Numbered from the stretch's first letter, positions 15,894 to 25,494 are shown. The stretch: 54,979 bases of DNA from an uncultured Clostridia bacterium (GCA_947594095.1 CANQEA010000002.1:1-54979), one strand, 5' to 3'. The notes: generated by a model not told the origin, from the sequence alone. A program made the numbers and translations.

Positions 15894-17030
15894 ATGTATA
15901 AAAATAAAGTTATAATTTTGGGAAATGATAATGTAAATACCTTAGGAGTAATTAGAAATTTTGGTGAAAATAATATAAAATCAATTATATTTATTATTAG
16001 TAATACTAATTTTATTGCTGTAAAAAAAAGCAAATATGTTGACAAATGTTATATTTGCGAAAATGAAACAGCAGCTATATGTAAAATAATTGAACTATAT
16101 AGTAATGAAGAATTTAAACCAGTTATAATTACTACATCTGATAAGGCAACCTCTGAAGTAGACAAAAATTATAATAAATTACACAAAAATTTTATAATAT
16201 CCAATATTGATAATACTGAAAATCAAATAAATAAATATATGGACAAGTACGAACAATATAAAGTAGTAAGAGAATGTAATATAAATATGGCAAAAAGTGC
16301 AATAGTCGATCTTTCTTTAAATGAAACTATTGATATAACACCTCCCTTAATAATAAAACCCTTAATTAGTGCTGAAGGTAAAAAAATGGATATAACTATT
16401 TGCAAAAATAAAGAAGAACTATTAAAAACTATTTCGTATTTTCGAAAAAATAATTATAAAAAAATTATAGTTCAAGAATTTTTGGATGTTGACTTTGAAT
16501 ATGATGTAACAGGGTTTTCTTATAAAGATACTATTTTTATGCCAACTTGTATAAAAAAAATACGAATTTGGCCAGATAAAAAAGGTAGTACAACTTATGG
16601 TGAAGTTATATCTTCAAAGTGTATAAAAGAATTTAAAGAGGATTTAAAAACCTTATTAAACAAATTAAATTATACAGGAATTTTTGATATAGATATTTTC
16701 CAAGTTAATGATAAATATTATTTTAATGAAATAAATCTTAGAAATAGTGGTCTTTCATATGTATATAAAAAATATAATTGTTGCTTTAATTGGTATTTAG
16801 CTGTTACTGAAAATAAATATCAAAATTTAGAAGAATTATCTAAAAGTTACTTTTTTATCAGTGATATTGGAGATTTGCATCACGTATTAGAAAAGAAAAT
16901 AACTTTAAAACAACATTTAAAAGATAGAAAACGCAGTGATGTTAAATTAATTGGTAACAAAAATGATATAAAACCATCTATATATATGTATTTGTATACA
17001 CTTATAAATCAGATCAAACGTAAAAAGTAA
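15894..17030 (+). CDS. ATP-grasp carboxylate-amine ligase-like protein
   Basis: A 378-residue cytosolic protein. The N-terminal Rossmann-like part (KVIILGNDNVNTLGVIRNFGENNIKSI) is followed by an ATP-grasp core. The core has PPLIIKPLISAEGKKMDI (ATP-binding Lys), IIVQEFLDVDFEYDVTGFSY, and the metal-binding pair in GIFDIDIFQVNDKYYFNEINLRNSG (Asp and Glu-x-Asn). Such enzymes form amide or ester bonds using an acyl phosphate. D-aspartate ligase is one relative in Gram-positives. Its place inside the glycan cluster suggests it attaches an amino acid to a sugar or precursor. It is on the opposite strand and ends at a shared terminator. Confidence 0.8.
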   Translation: MYKNKVIILGNDNVNTLGVIRNFGENNIKSIIFIISNTNFIAVKKSKYVDKCYICENETAAICKIIELYSNEEFKPVIITTSDKATSEVDKNYNKLHKNFIISNIDNTENQINKYMDKYEQYKVVRECNINMAKSAIVDLSLNETIDITPPLIIKPLISAEGKKMDITICKNKEELLKTISYFRKNNYKKIIVQEFLDVDFEYDVTGFSYKDTIFMPTCIKKIRIWPDKKGSTTYGEVISSKCIKEFKEDLKTLLNKLNYTGIFDIDIFQVNDKYYFNEINLRNSGLSYVYKKYNCCFNWYLAVTENKYQNLEELSKSYFFISDIGDLHHVLEKKITLKQHLKDRKRSDVKLIGNKNDIKPSIYMYLYTLINQIKRKK

Positions 17031-17034
17031 AACT

Positions 17035-17083
17035 AAGAAATCTATTAAACTATTATAAAAATATATAGTTTAATAGATTTCTT
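17035..17083. terminator. Strong bidirectional terminator
   Basis: A 19-bp arm AAGAAATCTATTAAACTAT (17035-17053) pairs perfectly with ATAGTTTAATAGATTTCTT (17065-17083). It ends the plus-strand ATP-grasp gene and the minus-strand TagB-like gene. Confidence 0.9.
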
Positions 17084-17086
17084 AAT

Positions 17087-18277
17087 TTATCTATAAAAAA
17101 TAATATTTACAGCTTCTTTTGTTGCTGTTCCCTTACTATCATATATATATTGATTTTTTATTTTATCTCTTGTATATTCAGTTTCTTTCTTATAATCAAT
17201 ATTTTTTATCACCTCTAATAATTTACTTTCTTCTTTTATAGCGCCATGTGAAAATACTTCATTAGGATCATTATAAAAACCCCTTTTTTCTTTATATTCT
17301 TCATAATCAAATGCATAACAAAACATAGGTCTTTCTAATATAGAGTAATCAAAAAATATACTTGAATAATCTGATATAAGTATATCTGCTACCATAAGTA
17401 AATCATTTATGTATGGATATTCAAAAGCATTAATTACAAACTTACTATCTTTAGGAACATTTAATAACTTTCCTATCTGATAATGTGCAGTAAACACAAA
17501 GACATAATCTTCTCCCAATTCTTTTTTCCACTTATCAAAATCAAAAGGATTTTTTATAATATTATTTAATTTCTTATCTAATTTATATTCTCTAAAAGTG
17601 GGAGCATATAATATTACTTTTTTATCTAGAGGTATTTTTAGCTTTTTCTTTATTTCTATAACTTTTTCGTTTTTAATACTATATAGTTCATCATTTCTAG
17701 GTAAACCTGTCAAATAAAATCTGTCTGCATTAGTATTCCATGCTCTTTCTAAAATTTCTTTTTCTTTTTTTCCTTCAATAAAAATCACATCTATATTTTC
17801 TTCTTTTTTACTTTCAAAGGAGTTATTACTTTTACTTAAGTCTTTTCCTATCTTTTTTAATGCTGTTAAACCATGTGTAAAAAATATGTTTTGAGTTTGT
17901 TTTTTCTTGAATTTAATTCCTCTCCCTATTGAAGAATTTGTTATCCAATATTTCGAGGTTAAAGCAGTAATATAATATTTTATAGTATCAATTTTTACTC
18001 TTTCTTTTTCTGGAATAAATTTAAAATTGTTTGGTTCAATAAAAGCCCATTTACATATCATGTTTTTATATTTATTATTAGATTTTATATATTCATATAC
18101 AAATCTTGGGCTATCATCAAATCTTTTTCCACCATATACTACAAATAAAATTTTATTCTTATTTACTTTACAAAATATTCCTAAAATCTTTAAAAAAGCG
18201 GACATAAAGTAGTAATAAATTGAATAGATAAACCTATTATTTTTTATAATATTCTTTAATAGTATTTTTATTTTCAT
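17087..18277 (-). CDS. CDP-glycerol glycerophosphotransferase (TagB/TagF-like)
   Basis: A 396-residue membrane-associated GT-B-like enzyme. An N-terminal amphipathic region precedes WAFIEPNNF, ITNSSIGRGIKFKKKQTQNIFFTHG (catalytic His of the family), VILYAPTFREYK, VFTAHYQIG, and the very diagnostic SDYSSIFFDYSILERPMFCYAFDYEEYKEKRGFY. Family members transfer glycerol phosphate (or a related polyol phosphate) from CDP-glycerol to a growing chain. This implies a phosphopolyol substituent or teichoic-acid-like stretch. No CDP-glycerol synthetase is in view. It is the last gene of the right-hand block. Confidence 0.9.
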   Translation of the reverse strand: MKIKILLKNIIKNNRFIYSIYYYFMSAFLKILGIFCKVNKNKILFVVYGGKRFDDSPRFVYEYIKSNNKYKNMICKWAFIEPNNFKFIPEKERVKIDTIKYYITALTSKYWITNSSIGRGIKFKKKQTQNIFFTHGLTALKKIGKDLSKSNNSFESKKEENIDVIFIEGKKEKEILERAWNTNADRFYLTGLPRNDELYSIKNEKVIEIKKKLKIPLDKKVILYAPTFREYKLDKKLNNIIKNPFDFDKWKKELGEDYVFVFTAHYQIGKLLNVPKDSKFVINAFEYPYINDLLMVADILISDYSSIFFDYSILERPMFCYAFDYEEYKEKRGFYNDPNEVFSHGAIKEESKLLEVIKNIDYKKETEYTRDKIKNQYIYDSKGTATKEAVNIIFYR

Positions 18278-18305
18278 TTTTCATCTCACATCCATATTTT
18301 AGTTC

Positions 18306-19421
18306 TTAAATATTCTTGTATATTTTCTCCATTTCTTTAAATACATTTTTAAGACAATATTTATTAGCTTTTTCCTTTGCTCTTTTTCCAAAGTTCCTTA
18401 CTTCTTTTTCATCATTAATTAATTCAACAATTTTGCTTATCATCATATCTATATTTTTAAAATCATTTATTAAATATCCTGTCTTACCATTTTCAATTAA
18501 TTCTCTATGTCCTCTATTATTTGTTGCAATAATAGGAAGCCCCTTATACATTGCTTCCATTATATTTACAGGTAGTCCTTCCCTTATACTAGAAGCTACA
18601 TAAATATCTGTAATTGATAATATTTCATTTATATCATTTCTTTTTCCTAATAGAATTATATTATCTTGTAAATTTTCCTTTTTAATAACCTCTTCGTAGT
18701 AATTATATAATGGTCCTTCTCCTATAAGTAAAAGTTTTATATTTTTCTTTTCTTCTTTTAATTTTTTTATAGTATTAATTAGTAATATTTGATTTTTATT
18801 TTTATTTAATTCTGCCACATATGAAAATACTACTTCATCTTCTTTAACATCTAATTCTTTCTTATAATTCAGTTTTTCTTCTTTTGTTAGTTCTTTATCG
18901 ACTCTACTTGTAATCATTCCAACGCCATGTATTAATTCTATTTGTTTTGCTTTTAAATGTTTTTTTGCAAATTTATAATCCTCTTGGTTTATAGTTATTA
19001 AACAATCAGTATATCTTGCCATTGTTTTCTCTATTGGATAATAAAGTATCCAATTATGTAGTGGAGCTCCTTTATAAAAGTGAAATCCGTGTGCTGTATA
19101 TATAACTCTTGTCCCTCTTTTTCTTGTTTTTCTTGCTGCTAATCTCGCTAATACTCCTCCTACTGGTGTGTGACAATGTATTATTTGATATCTATTTTCT
19201 TTTATAATTTTTTTTAGTGCTTTATATACTCTTATATTATTATTTGTAAACGGAAATCTATCAAATGGTAAATCAAAATGTTTATCACAATATTCTATTT
19301 TTTTATTTCCGTTACTTGCCACATGTACTTCATAACCTTGTTCTTTAAACCATTTTAAATATGGTATATGAAATCCTATTATATGACTCGTTACGGTTGC
19401 TATAAATAAAACTTTTTTCAT
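18306..19421 (-). CDS. Family 4 glycosyltransferase, EpsD-like
   Basis: A 371-residue GT-B enzyme with the EpsD-type opening KKVLFIATVTSHIIGFHIPYLKWFKEQGYEVHVASNG. HCHTPVGGVLARLAARKTRKRGTRVIYTAHGFHFYKGAPLHNWILYYPIEK follows. Donor-site blocks are VFSYVAELNKNKNQ, LLLIGEGPLYNYYEE, IILLGKRNDINEILSITDIYVASSIREGLPVNIMEAM. It probably adds an early sugar after the priming step. It lies two bases downstream of the FemAB-like gene. Confidence 0.92.
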   Translation of the reverse strand: MKKVLFIATVTSHIIGFHIPYLKWFKEQGYEVHVASNGNKKIEYCDKHFDLPFDRFPFTNNNIRVYKALKKIIKENRYQIIHCHTPVGGVLARLAARKTRKRGTRVIYTAHGFHFYKGAPLHNWILYYPIEKTMARYTDCLITINQEDYKFAKKHLKAKQIELIHGVGMITSRVDKELTKEEKLNYKKELDVKEDEVVFSYVAELNKNKNQILLINTIKKLKEEKKNIKLLLIGEGPLYNYYEEVIKKENLQDNIILLGKRNDINEILSITDIYVASSIREGLPVNIMEAMYKGLPIIATNNRGHRELIENGKTGYLINDFKNIDMMISKIVELINDEKEVRNFGKRAKEKANKYCLKNVFKEMEKIYKNI

Positions 19422-19423
19422 TA

Positions 19424-20407
19424 TTAATCCTTCCTATATGCAGGAAAAAAATCCACACTTTTATCAATTTTTTTATATTCACATAATCTATTATATACTT
19501 CTTCATTCCATATTTTTTTACCTATATAAAAATCAAATTCTGTATTTTGTGCAAATTGTTTTTTGAATTTATATAAAGAATCTTCTTCTGAATTACTTCT
19601 TCCTCCTCCGTTATGGACTATCTCATATCCGTTTTCTTTTCCCCATATTGTAATAGCATATCTCAAAACATATTCTGGGGAAATATACATATATTCATTT
19701 AGTGTCCCCGTTAAATGTATGTGTATTAAATTATTATAAATAAAATATAATCCAGATGCTATTACCTTATTTTCAAAAATCGCATCTACCAATACAACAT
19801 TTTCTTTAAAATATTTTAAAATATTCTTAAAATATTCATCGCCAAAATAATAATAATTAGATGCATTATTACGTTTCATTGTAATATAATATATTTTTTT
19901 AAATTCACAAAGATCTTCTGGTGCTACAGTGACTTTGTATGCTATTCCTTTATTTAAAGCCTTTCTTATATTTTTTCTACAACTTTTACTAAATTCTACT
20001 TCCATTGGGTTATCAGAAATTTTCAAATTCGTTCCTACTGTATGTCTTAAAAATTTTGCATCATATAATTTTTCAAAATCTTTTATATTATCTATTATAG
20101 GATGAAATCTTACAAATTCACTAACTATATTATTTTCTTGGCAATATTTTTTAAAGGCATTTTCGTAATTATTTACTAAATCTTTTTTCCCCCCTTCTGT
20201 ACAACTTTCAATAATTGGTCCTCCATATCCATACGGAGTAATAATATCATAATATTTATTATCATCGATTTTTATTGGTATTTCTTTAACAATAAACTGA
20301 TTTGATATTATACCATTACTATCCTTATATTTAAAAACTTTGGCTTTTCCATTTTCTATATGTTCATATAACTTTCCATAATTTTTATCAAAATATATAT
20401 CTATCAT
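19424..20407 (-). CDS. FemAB/GNAT-fold aminoacyl- or acyltransferase
   Basis: A 327-residue protein with a double GNAT-like fold of the FemAB type. Visible blocks are YYDIITPYGYGGPIIES, FVRFHPIIDN, VGTNLKISDNPMEVEFSKSCRKNIRKALNKGI (the usual charged helix of FemAB-like proteins), VVLVDAIFENKVIASGLYFIYNNLIHIHLTGTLNEYMYISPEYVLRYAITIWGKENGYEIVHNGGGR. Family members transfer amino acids to peptidoglycan precursors or acyl groups to glycans. Together with the ATP-grasp protein it hints at an amino-acid decorated polysaccharide. The function is inferred from family and context. Confidence 0.75.
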   Translation of the reverse strand: MIDIYFDKNYGKLYEHIENGKAKVFKYKDSNGIISNQFIVKEIPIKIDDNKYYDIITPYGYGGPIIESCTEGGKKDLVNNYENAFKKYCQENNIVSEFVRFHPIIDNIKDFEKLYDAKFLRHTVGTNLKISDNPMEVEFSKSCRKNIRKALNKGIAYKVTVAPEDLCEFKKIYYITMKRNNASNYYYFGDEYFKNILKYFKENVVLVDAIFENKVIASGLYFIYNNLIHIHLTGTLNEYMYISPEYVLRYAITIWGKENGYEIVHNGGGRSNSEEDSLYKFKKQFAQNTEFDFYIGKKIWNEEVYNRLCEYKKIDKSVDFFPAYRKD

Positions 20408-20480
20408 TTCTATACTCCTTATTGCAAGAACATACTTACAAAGATTTTGTTAAAAACATAATACTATACCAATTTTCAAT

Positions 20481-20948
20481 TTACGCTTTTAAAACATTTA
20501 TTAACTTAAACTTTTCTCCATCGTTTTCACTAATTTGAAAACCTTTAATAATATAAAACCTAATAGCACTTTCATTGATTTTATCTACTAACAATTCTAA
20601 TTCATCTATATCTTTATTCATTGATTCTATTGCATCTAGAAGTTTTTTTCCTATACCATGTTTTCTATACTTTTCATTAATATAAAAATAATTAATATGT
20701 AATACATTAGGTTTTTCTTTCTTTTTATAACCCCATATAAAACCAACTAATTTCTTTTCATTGAAAGCGCCCAATATTATCGCTGAATTATCTAATGTAA
20801 ATATTTTCATATTATCATATATTCCTTTTACTTCCTCATTCACATTTTTTTCAGTATATGGTTTAATTAAATCTTCTATATAATCTTTGAGTGTATCTTT
20901 ATAGTATTCTATTTCTAAATTATCCAACCTTTTTATTTGTAACTGCAT
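20481..20948 (-). CDS. GNAT family N-acetyltransferase
   Basis: A 155-residue acetyltransferase. I choose ATG 20946-20948 because AAAGGAAAG lies four bases before it. The longer reading frame to 20966 overlaps the upstream gene. The acetyl-CoA site is INYFYINEKYRKHGIGKKLLDAIE (R/Q-x-x-G-x-G/A form). LVDKINESAIRFYIIKGFQI matches the C-terminal GNAT block. It could acetylate an amino sugar or be a general GNAT. Its start overlaps the end of the priming transferase gene, so the two are co-translated. Confidence 0.85.
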   Translation of the reverse strand: MQLQIKRLDNLEIEYYKDTLKDYIEDLIKPYTEKNVNEEVKGIYDNMKIFTLDNSAIILGAFNEKKLVGFIWGYKKKEKPNVLHINYFYINEKYRKHGIGKKLLDAIESMNKDIDELELLVDKINESAIRFYIIKGFQISENDGEKFKLINVLKA

Positions 20949-21558
20949 ATTCTTTCCTTTCATCATCCAAATTCATAATTATTTGTTCTTCTCCTACTAA
21001 AATATCTTCTTTTTTTATTACTTTTTTCAATGTTCCTAATATAATTTTTACATCTTGATTAAAAGATATATTTTCTATGTACTCTATATCTATTTCAAAT
21101 CTCTTTTTCCATTTGGTTGTATTTCTTCCATGTATTTGGGCTAATCCAGTCAAACCAGGTCTAACGTCATGTCTATGTCTTTCTCTTTCTGTATAATAAG
21201 GTAAATATTCTACTAACAATGGCCTTGGTCCTACTATTGACATATCACCTTTTATAATATTTATTAGTTCTGGAAGTTCATCTAAACTTGTACTTCTTAA
21301 AATTTTGCCAAACTTCGTTAACCTTTTTTCATCTGGTAATAGATTCCCTCCCTCGTCTTTTTCATCTGTCATTGTTCTAAATTTATACAAAGTAAATATT
21401 TTCTCATTTTTACCAGGACGCTCTTGTTTAAATATAGCTGGTTTTCCTAACTTTACTCTAACTAATATGTATATAACAATCATTAATGGCATTAATATAA
21501 TTAATGCCATTAGACTTAATATTAAGTCTAATGCTCGCTTTATGTATTTTTTATACAT
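20920..21558 (-). CDS. Priming sugar-phosphate transferase (PglC/EpsL-like)
   Basis: A 212-residue monotopic membrane enzyme that loads the first sugar-1-phosphate onto undecaprenyl phosphate. An N-terminal reentrant hydrophobic segment (about 12-33) precedes FKQERPGKNEKIFTLYKFRTMTDEKDEGG. Then come LRSTSLDELPELINIIKGDMSIVGPRPLL (the catalytic Asp-Glu pair), RHDVRPGLTGLAQIHGRN and a short C-terminal extension. With the PglD-, PglE- and PglF-like genes it fits transfer of di-N-acetyl-bacillosamine phosphate. It has no frameshift itself. Confidence 0.92.
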   Translation of the reverse strand: MYKKYIKRALDLILSLMALIILMPLMIVIYILVRVKLGKPAIFKQERPGKNEKIFTLYKFRTMTDEKDEGGNLLPDEKRLTKFGKILRSTSLDELPELINIIKGDMSIVGPRPLLVEYLPYYTERERHRHDVRPGLTGLAQIHGRNTTKWKKRFEIDIEYIENISFNQDVKIILGTLKKVIKKEDILVGEEQIIMNLDDERKEYAVTNKKVG

Positions 21559-21566
21559 TATAAATC

Positions 21567-22194
21567 TTACTCCTTACTTTTCATTAATTTGGCTGGTATA
21601 CCTACATAAGTACCTTTTTTATTTATATCTTTAACTACAGTTGCCCCAGCACCTATTATGCAGTTAGAAGTTATTGTTTTATTATTTATCACTGTTGCTC
21701 CTGCGCCAATATGAGTAAATTTCCCTATTTTCACATTACCTGCTAATGTTGCATTTGGAGAGATATGAACATAGTCCTCTATAATATTTTCGTGTTCTAC
21801 AATCACTCCTGTATTAATAATACAGTTCTTTCCAATCTTTGCACTCGAGTTAATACAGGCATTTGCCATTACAACAGTTCCTTCCCCTATAGAAACATCT
21901 TTAGCAATAACAGCTGTAGGATGTATTGCTGTATATAATTTCATTTTATATTTTTGATATATTTGCTCCCTTATATAATTATTTCCAATTGCAATTACAT
22001 AGGAAGTGTTTTTTTTCATATTATTAATATCTTCTATTTTCCCAAGTACATTATATCCTAAAACTTTTGTTCCGTACTTCTTTAGAATCATCTAGAAGAC
22101 CTTCTATAAGTACCCCCCCCCCGCATTTTTCGATGATATCTATAATTACTTTTGCGTGTCCTCCTGCTCCTATTATAATTATTTTTGAGTCCAT
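21567..22194 (-). CDS. PglD-like sugar N-acetyltransferase, +1 frameshift at CGG
   Basis: Full product 208 residues if one C is skipped. ATG 22192-22194 starts KIIIIGAGGHAKVIIDIIEKC, the N-terminal Rossmann part of PglD-type acetyltransferases. After Val40 the frame meets CGG at 22072-22074. Skipping its C (22074) gives Gly41 and then TKVLGYNVLGKIEDIN. The left-handed beta-helix repeats (IGEGTVVMANACINSSAKIGKNCIINTGVIVEHENIIEDYVHISPNATLAGNVKIGKFTHIGAGATV) follow. The role would be N-acetylation of a UDP-4-amino sugar in bacillosamine synthesis. A run of ten G (22113-22122) encodes Cys-Gly-Gly-Gly at residues 24-27 and could also switch the gene on and off. Confidence 0.88.
22071..22077 (-). 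other. +1 frameshift site GTA-CGG-A (pglD-like)
   Basis: Zero-frame GTA CGG AAC must be read GTA, skip C (22074), GGA ACA to continue the conserved protein. The glycine is Gly41. Confidence 0.88.
22113..22122. repeat. Poly-G tract of ten inside the pglD-like gene
   Basis: Ten consecutive G on the minus strand, in frame at the length seen (TGC GGG GGG GGG GTA). It is striking in such an AT-rich genome and within the first 30 codons. Confidence 0.9.
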
Positions 22195-22230
22195 TTATCT
22201 CTCACCTCTTACATCAAATTACACTTCGTC

Positions 22231-23359
22231 TTATTTAAATAGATTTTTAATTAAAGTAATTACTCTTTCTTGTTCTTCTTTTGTCATTTTTGTATCTGAT
22301 GGTAAGCATACTCCTCTTTTAAATAAGTCTTCAGATACTGCTTTTTCTCCTACTTTAATAAAATCATATTGTTCAAATACTGGTTGCATATGCATTGGTT
22401 TCCAAACTGGTCTTGATTCAATGTTTTCTTTTTCTAATGCATCCATAATATCTGTTGGAGTTACTTTTGAATTTTCTTTTAAGGTCATTACAGATAACCA
22501 ATGATTTGGTTTTGTATTTTCTGGTATTGGTTGCATTTCTATTTCATCAATATCTTTAAAGCCTTCTTTATATGTGTTATATATATTTGTTTTTTGTTTT
22601 ATTCTTTCATCTAATACTTTTAATTGTCCTCTACCAATACCTGCTACAATATTGCTCATTCTATAGTTATATCCTATTTCTTTATGTTCATAATGACGTG
22701 CTTTTTCCCTGCTTTGAGTTACCCAAAATCTAACTTTTGCTATTCTTTCTTCATCTTCTGAAACTAACATCCCGCCACCACTTGTTGTGATGATTTTGTT
22801 TCCATTAAATGAATAAACTCCATATTTTCCAAAAGTGCCTGTTTGTTTTCCTTTATATGTTGCTCCTAAGCTTTCTGCTGCATCTTCTACTAATGGTACT
22901 CCATGTTTATAACATATTTCTTTAATTTCATCTATTTTAGCAGGTGTTCCATATAAATAAACTACTATTACTGCTTTTGGATTTGGATATTTTTCAAATG
23001 CTTTTTCTAAAGCTTTTGGATCCATATTCCAAGTCTCTCTTTCACTATCAATAAATACTGGTGTAGCATTTTGATATATTATTGGATTTGCTGTTGCAGA
23101 AAATGTTAAAGATGAACAAAATACTATGTCATCTTTTTTTACATCTAATGCTTTAAACGCCATATGTATTGCAGCAGTTCCAGAAGATAATGCTGCACCT
23201 GTTTTTGTTCCTACATAGCTTGATAATTCTTCTTCAAATTTATTTACATTTTCTCCGAAGTGGAGCTATCCAGTTTGTATCAAACGCTTCTTTTATATAC
23301 TCTTTTTCATATCCTTCATTAGACATATGTGGTGAAGCTAAAAAAATTCTTTTATTCAT
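22231..23359 (-). CDS. PglE-like DegT/DnrJ/EryC1/StrS aminotransferase, +1 frameshift at CGG
   Basis: Full product 375 residues. ATG 23357-23359 starts MNKRIFLASPHMSNEGYEKEY, then EAFDTNWIAPL, the usual start of this PLP family. The frame meets CGG at 23255-23257 where Gly35 is expected. Skipping C 23257 gives ENVNKFEEEL and the rest: ALSSGTAAIHMAFKAL, VEDAAESLGATYKGKQTG and the PLP-lysine block YSFNGNKIITTSGGG. It transfers an amino group to a UDP-4-keto sugar, the step between the PglF-like and PglD-like enzymes. Without the shift only a 35-residue stub plus a few codons would be made. Confidence 0.9.
23254..23260 (-). other. +1 frameshift site CTT-CGG-A (pglE-like)
   Basis: CTT CGG AGA must be read CTT, skip C (23257), GGA GAA. 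The motif NWIAPLGENVNKFE is restored. Confidence 0.9.
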
Positions 23360-23395
23360 ATTATAAATTTTCTCCTTTTTTAATTTATCTTTATT

Positions 23396-24430
23396 TTAGT
23401 TATTATTTAATAATTCTTCAAACTCTTTACCTGTTATATTTTTATAACTTTGTTTAAGCCTTTCATATTCTTTATCCCAAGAACTATAATTAGAGTCTCC
23501 TCGATGATTTTCCAAATTATAATTTTCTTTTAAATATTTAGAAAAATACAAAGTAAATTTAGTGGCTCCATATACATTTAAATGAGCTTCATTATAAAAA
23601 TCTTTTGAAAAATCTATATTATTAAAATCTTCTAGTGTATTAAAATTGATTACATTTAATCCATTCTGCTTTATAATATCAATGGCCTCATTTATTGATA
23701 AATTGATTTTTTCATCAAAATTTCTTTTAGGCACTGTAAATAACACATTAATATTATTTTTTCTAATGTATTCTATTAATTCGTTTAATACTTTTTCACT
23801 TTCTTCTGGTAATTTTTCTCTATTATTTATCCATTTTTTAAATTCTATATCTTCTACAGCAACTCTCTCTTTATCAAATAAATATCCTTTATAATAATCA
23901 TTATTACCTATTATATTATCCTTAGATATACGTTTCCACTTATTATGATAGAAGAAAAAACTAAAGTAATAATTGATATACTCTTTTTTATCTATATCAC
24001 TTTTATAACTTAACATTTCATCAATAGCATCTAATCTGTTTTGAGAAAATTTCATAGAATCTATTGTTCTCCTAAGTCCATAATCATTAAAAGTATCGAC
24101 TACATCTGCTACCTTTGCTAAATCTACAATATATAAAGAAGGTTTTTGATATTTTTCTGATTCCTCAATAAGATACTTCGTTAATACAAACGGTTGCGCA
24201 TCTGTAGATAACAGACCAGTAGTATAACCATATAAATTATAAGCCAATACTGTATTAAATTGAATAAATACGTTACTACTTCCTATATATACAACATCTA
24301 AAGAATTTTTTGGTTCTTTATAAAAATAAGAAATAGAAGATGGTGGATACCAAAGCAATTTAACTAAGCAATACATTAACATACAAAAAATAAGTATAAA
24401 AGTAATTATCTTTATTATTCTCCTTTTCAT
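23396..24430 (-). CDS. SGNH-hydrolase/DltD-like membrane protein, copy A
   Basis: A 344-residue protein with an N-terminal membrane anchor (about 5-28) and an extracellular SGNH-like domain. The nucleophile block is VYIGSSNVF (Ser51/Ser52). The usual DxxH block is NEAHLNVYGATKF, with Asn280 where Asp is expected and His283 present. TVPKRNF and NFNTLEDFNNIDFSKDFY are shared with copy B. It lies 12 bases after copy B, which it closely matches, so the pair is a tandem duplication. Beside an MBOAT gene it likely helps acylate an exported glycan, like AlgJ/AlgX or DltD partners. Confidence 0.78.
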   Translation of the reverse strand: MKRRIIKIITFILIFCMLMYCLVKLLWYPPSSISYFYKEPKNSLDVVYIGSSNVFIQFNTVLAYNLYGYTTGLLSTDAQPFVLTKYLIEESEKYQKPSLYIVDLAKVADVVDTFNDYGLRRTIDSMKFSQNRLDAIDEMLSYKSDIDKKEYINYYFSFFFYHNKWKRISKDNIIGNNDYYKGYLFDKERVAVEDIEFKKWINNREKLPEESEKVLNELIEYIRKNNINVLFTVPKRNFDEKINLSINEAIDIIKQNGLNVINFNTLEDFNNIDFSKDFYNEAHLNVYGATKFTLYFSKYLKENYNLENHRGDSNYSSWDKEYERLKQSYKNITGKEFEELLNNN

Positions 24431-24442
24431 TCCATTCTCCTT

Positions 24443-25480
24443 TTATGTATTATCTTTCAACAATTTATCAAACTCTTTACCTGTTATTTTTTTATAACTT
24501 TGTTTGAATTTTTCGTACTCTTCATTCCAAGAACTATAATTAGAGTCTCCTTCATGATCTTCCAAGTTATAATTTTCTTTTAAATATTTAGAGAAATATA
24601 AAGTAAATTTTGTAGCTCCATATACATTTAGATGAGCATCATCATATAAATCTGTTGAAAAATCTATATTATTAAAATCTTCTTGTGTATTAAAATTAAT
24701 AACTTTTATTCCATTTTGTTCTATAATATCTATAGCCGAATTTATTTGAGCATTAGCGCTATCACTAAAAAGTCTTTTAGGAACTTCAAATAATACATTG
24801 ACATTATTTTCTTTGATATATTCTATTAATTCGTTTAATACTTTTTCACTTTCTTCTGGTAATTTTTCTCTATTATCTACCCATTCTTTAAATTTTATAT
24901 TTTCTATAGCAACTCTTTCTTTATCAAATAAATACCCTTTATAAAAATCATTATTACCTATTATATTACCTTTGGATATATGTTTCCACTTATTATGATA
25001 AAAGAAGAAGCTAAAATAATAATTAATATATTCTTCTTTGTTTATATTACTTTTATAACTTAGCATTTCATCAATAGCATTTAATCTATTTTTAGAAAAT
25101 TTCATAGAATCTATTGTTCTCCTAAGTCCGTAGTCATTAAATGTATCTATTACATCAGCAACCTTTGCTAAATCTATAATATATAAAGATGGTTTTTGAT
25201 ATTTTTCTGTTTCTTCTATACAATATTTAGCCAACATAAATGGTTGGGCATCTGTAGAAAAAAGACCTGTTGTAAACCCATATGTGTTATATGCTAATGT
25301 AGTATTAAAATGAATATATGCACCAGCATTACCAATAAATACAACATCTAAAGAATTTTCTGGTTCTTTATAAAAATAAGAAATAGAAGATGGTGGATAC
25401 CAAAGTAATTTAACCAAGAAATACATTAAGATACAAAGAATAAGTATAAACGTGATTATCTTTACTATTCTTCTTTTCAT
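24443..25480 (-). CDS. SGNH-like membrane protein, copy B, lacking the Ser nucleophile
   Basis: A 345-residue paralogue of the neighbouring gene with the same anchor and domain layout. The nucleophile block reads VFIGNAGAY: the serines are replaced by Asn51-Ala52-Gly53. The second block is DDAHLNVYGATKF, keeping Asp280 and His283. Each copy therefore holds the catalytic part the other lacks. It follows the MBOAT gene by 14 bases. It may be a non-catalytic partner or binding subunit of copy A. Confidence 0.78.
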   Translation of the reverse strand: MKRRIVKIITFILILCILMYFLVKLLWYPPSSISYFYKEPENSLDVVFIGNAGAYIHFNTTLAYNTYGFTTGLFSTDAQPFMLAKYCIEETEKYQKPSLYIIDLAKVADVIDTFNDYGLRRTIDSMKFSKNRLNAIDEMLSYKSNINKEEYINYYFSFFFYHNKWKHISKGNIIGNNDFYKGYLFDKERVAIENIKFKEWVDNREKLPEESEKVLNELIEYIKENNVNVLFEVPKRLFSDSANAQINSAIDIIEQNGIKVINFNTQEDFNNIDFSTDLYDDAHLNVYGATKFTLYFSKYLKENYNLEDHEGDSNYSSWNEEYEKFKQSYKKITGKEFDKLLKDNT

Positions 25481-25494
25481 ACTATTCTCCTTTT

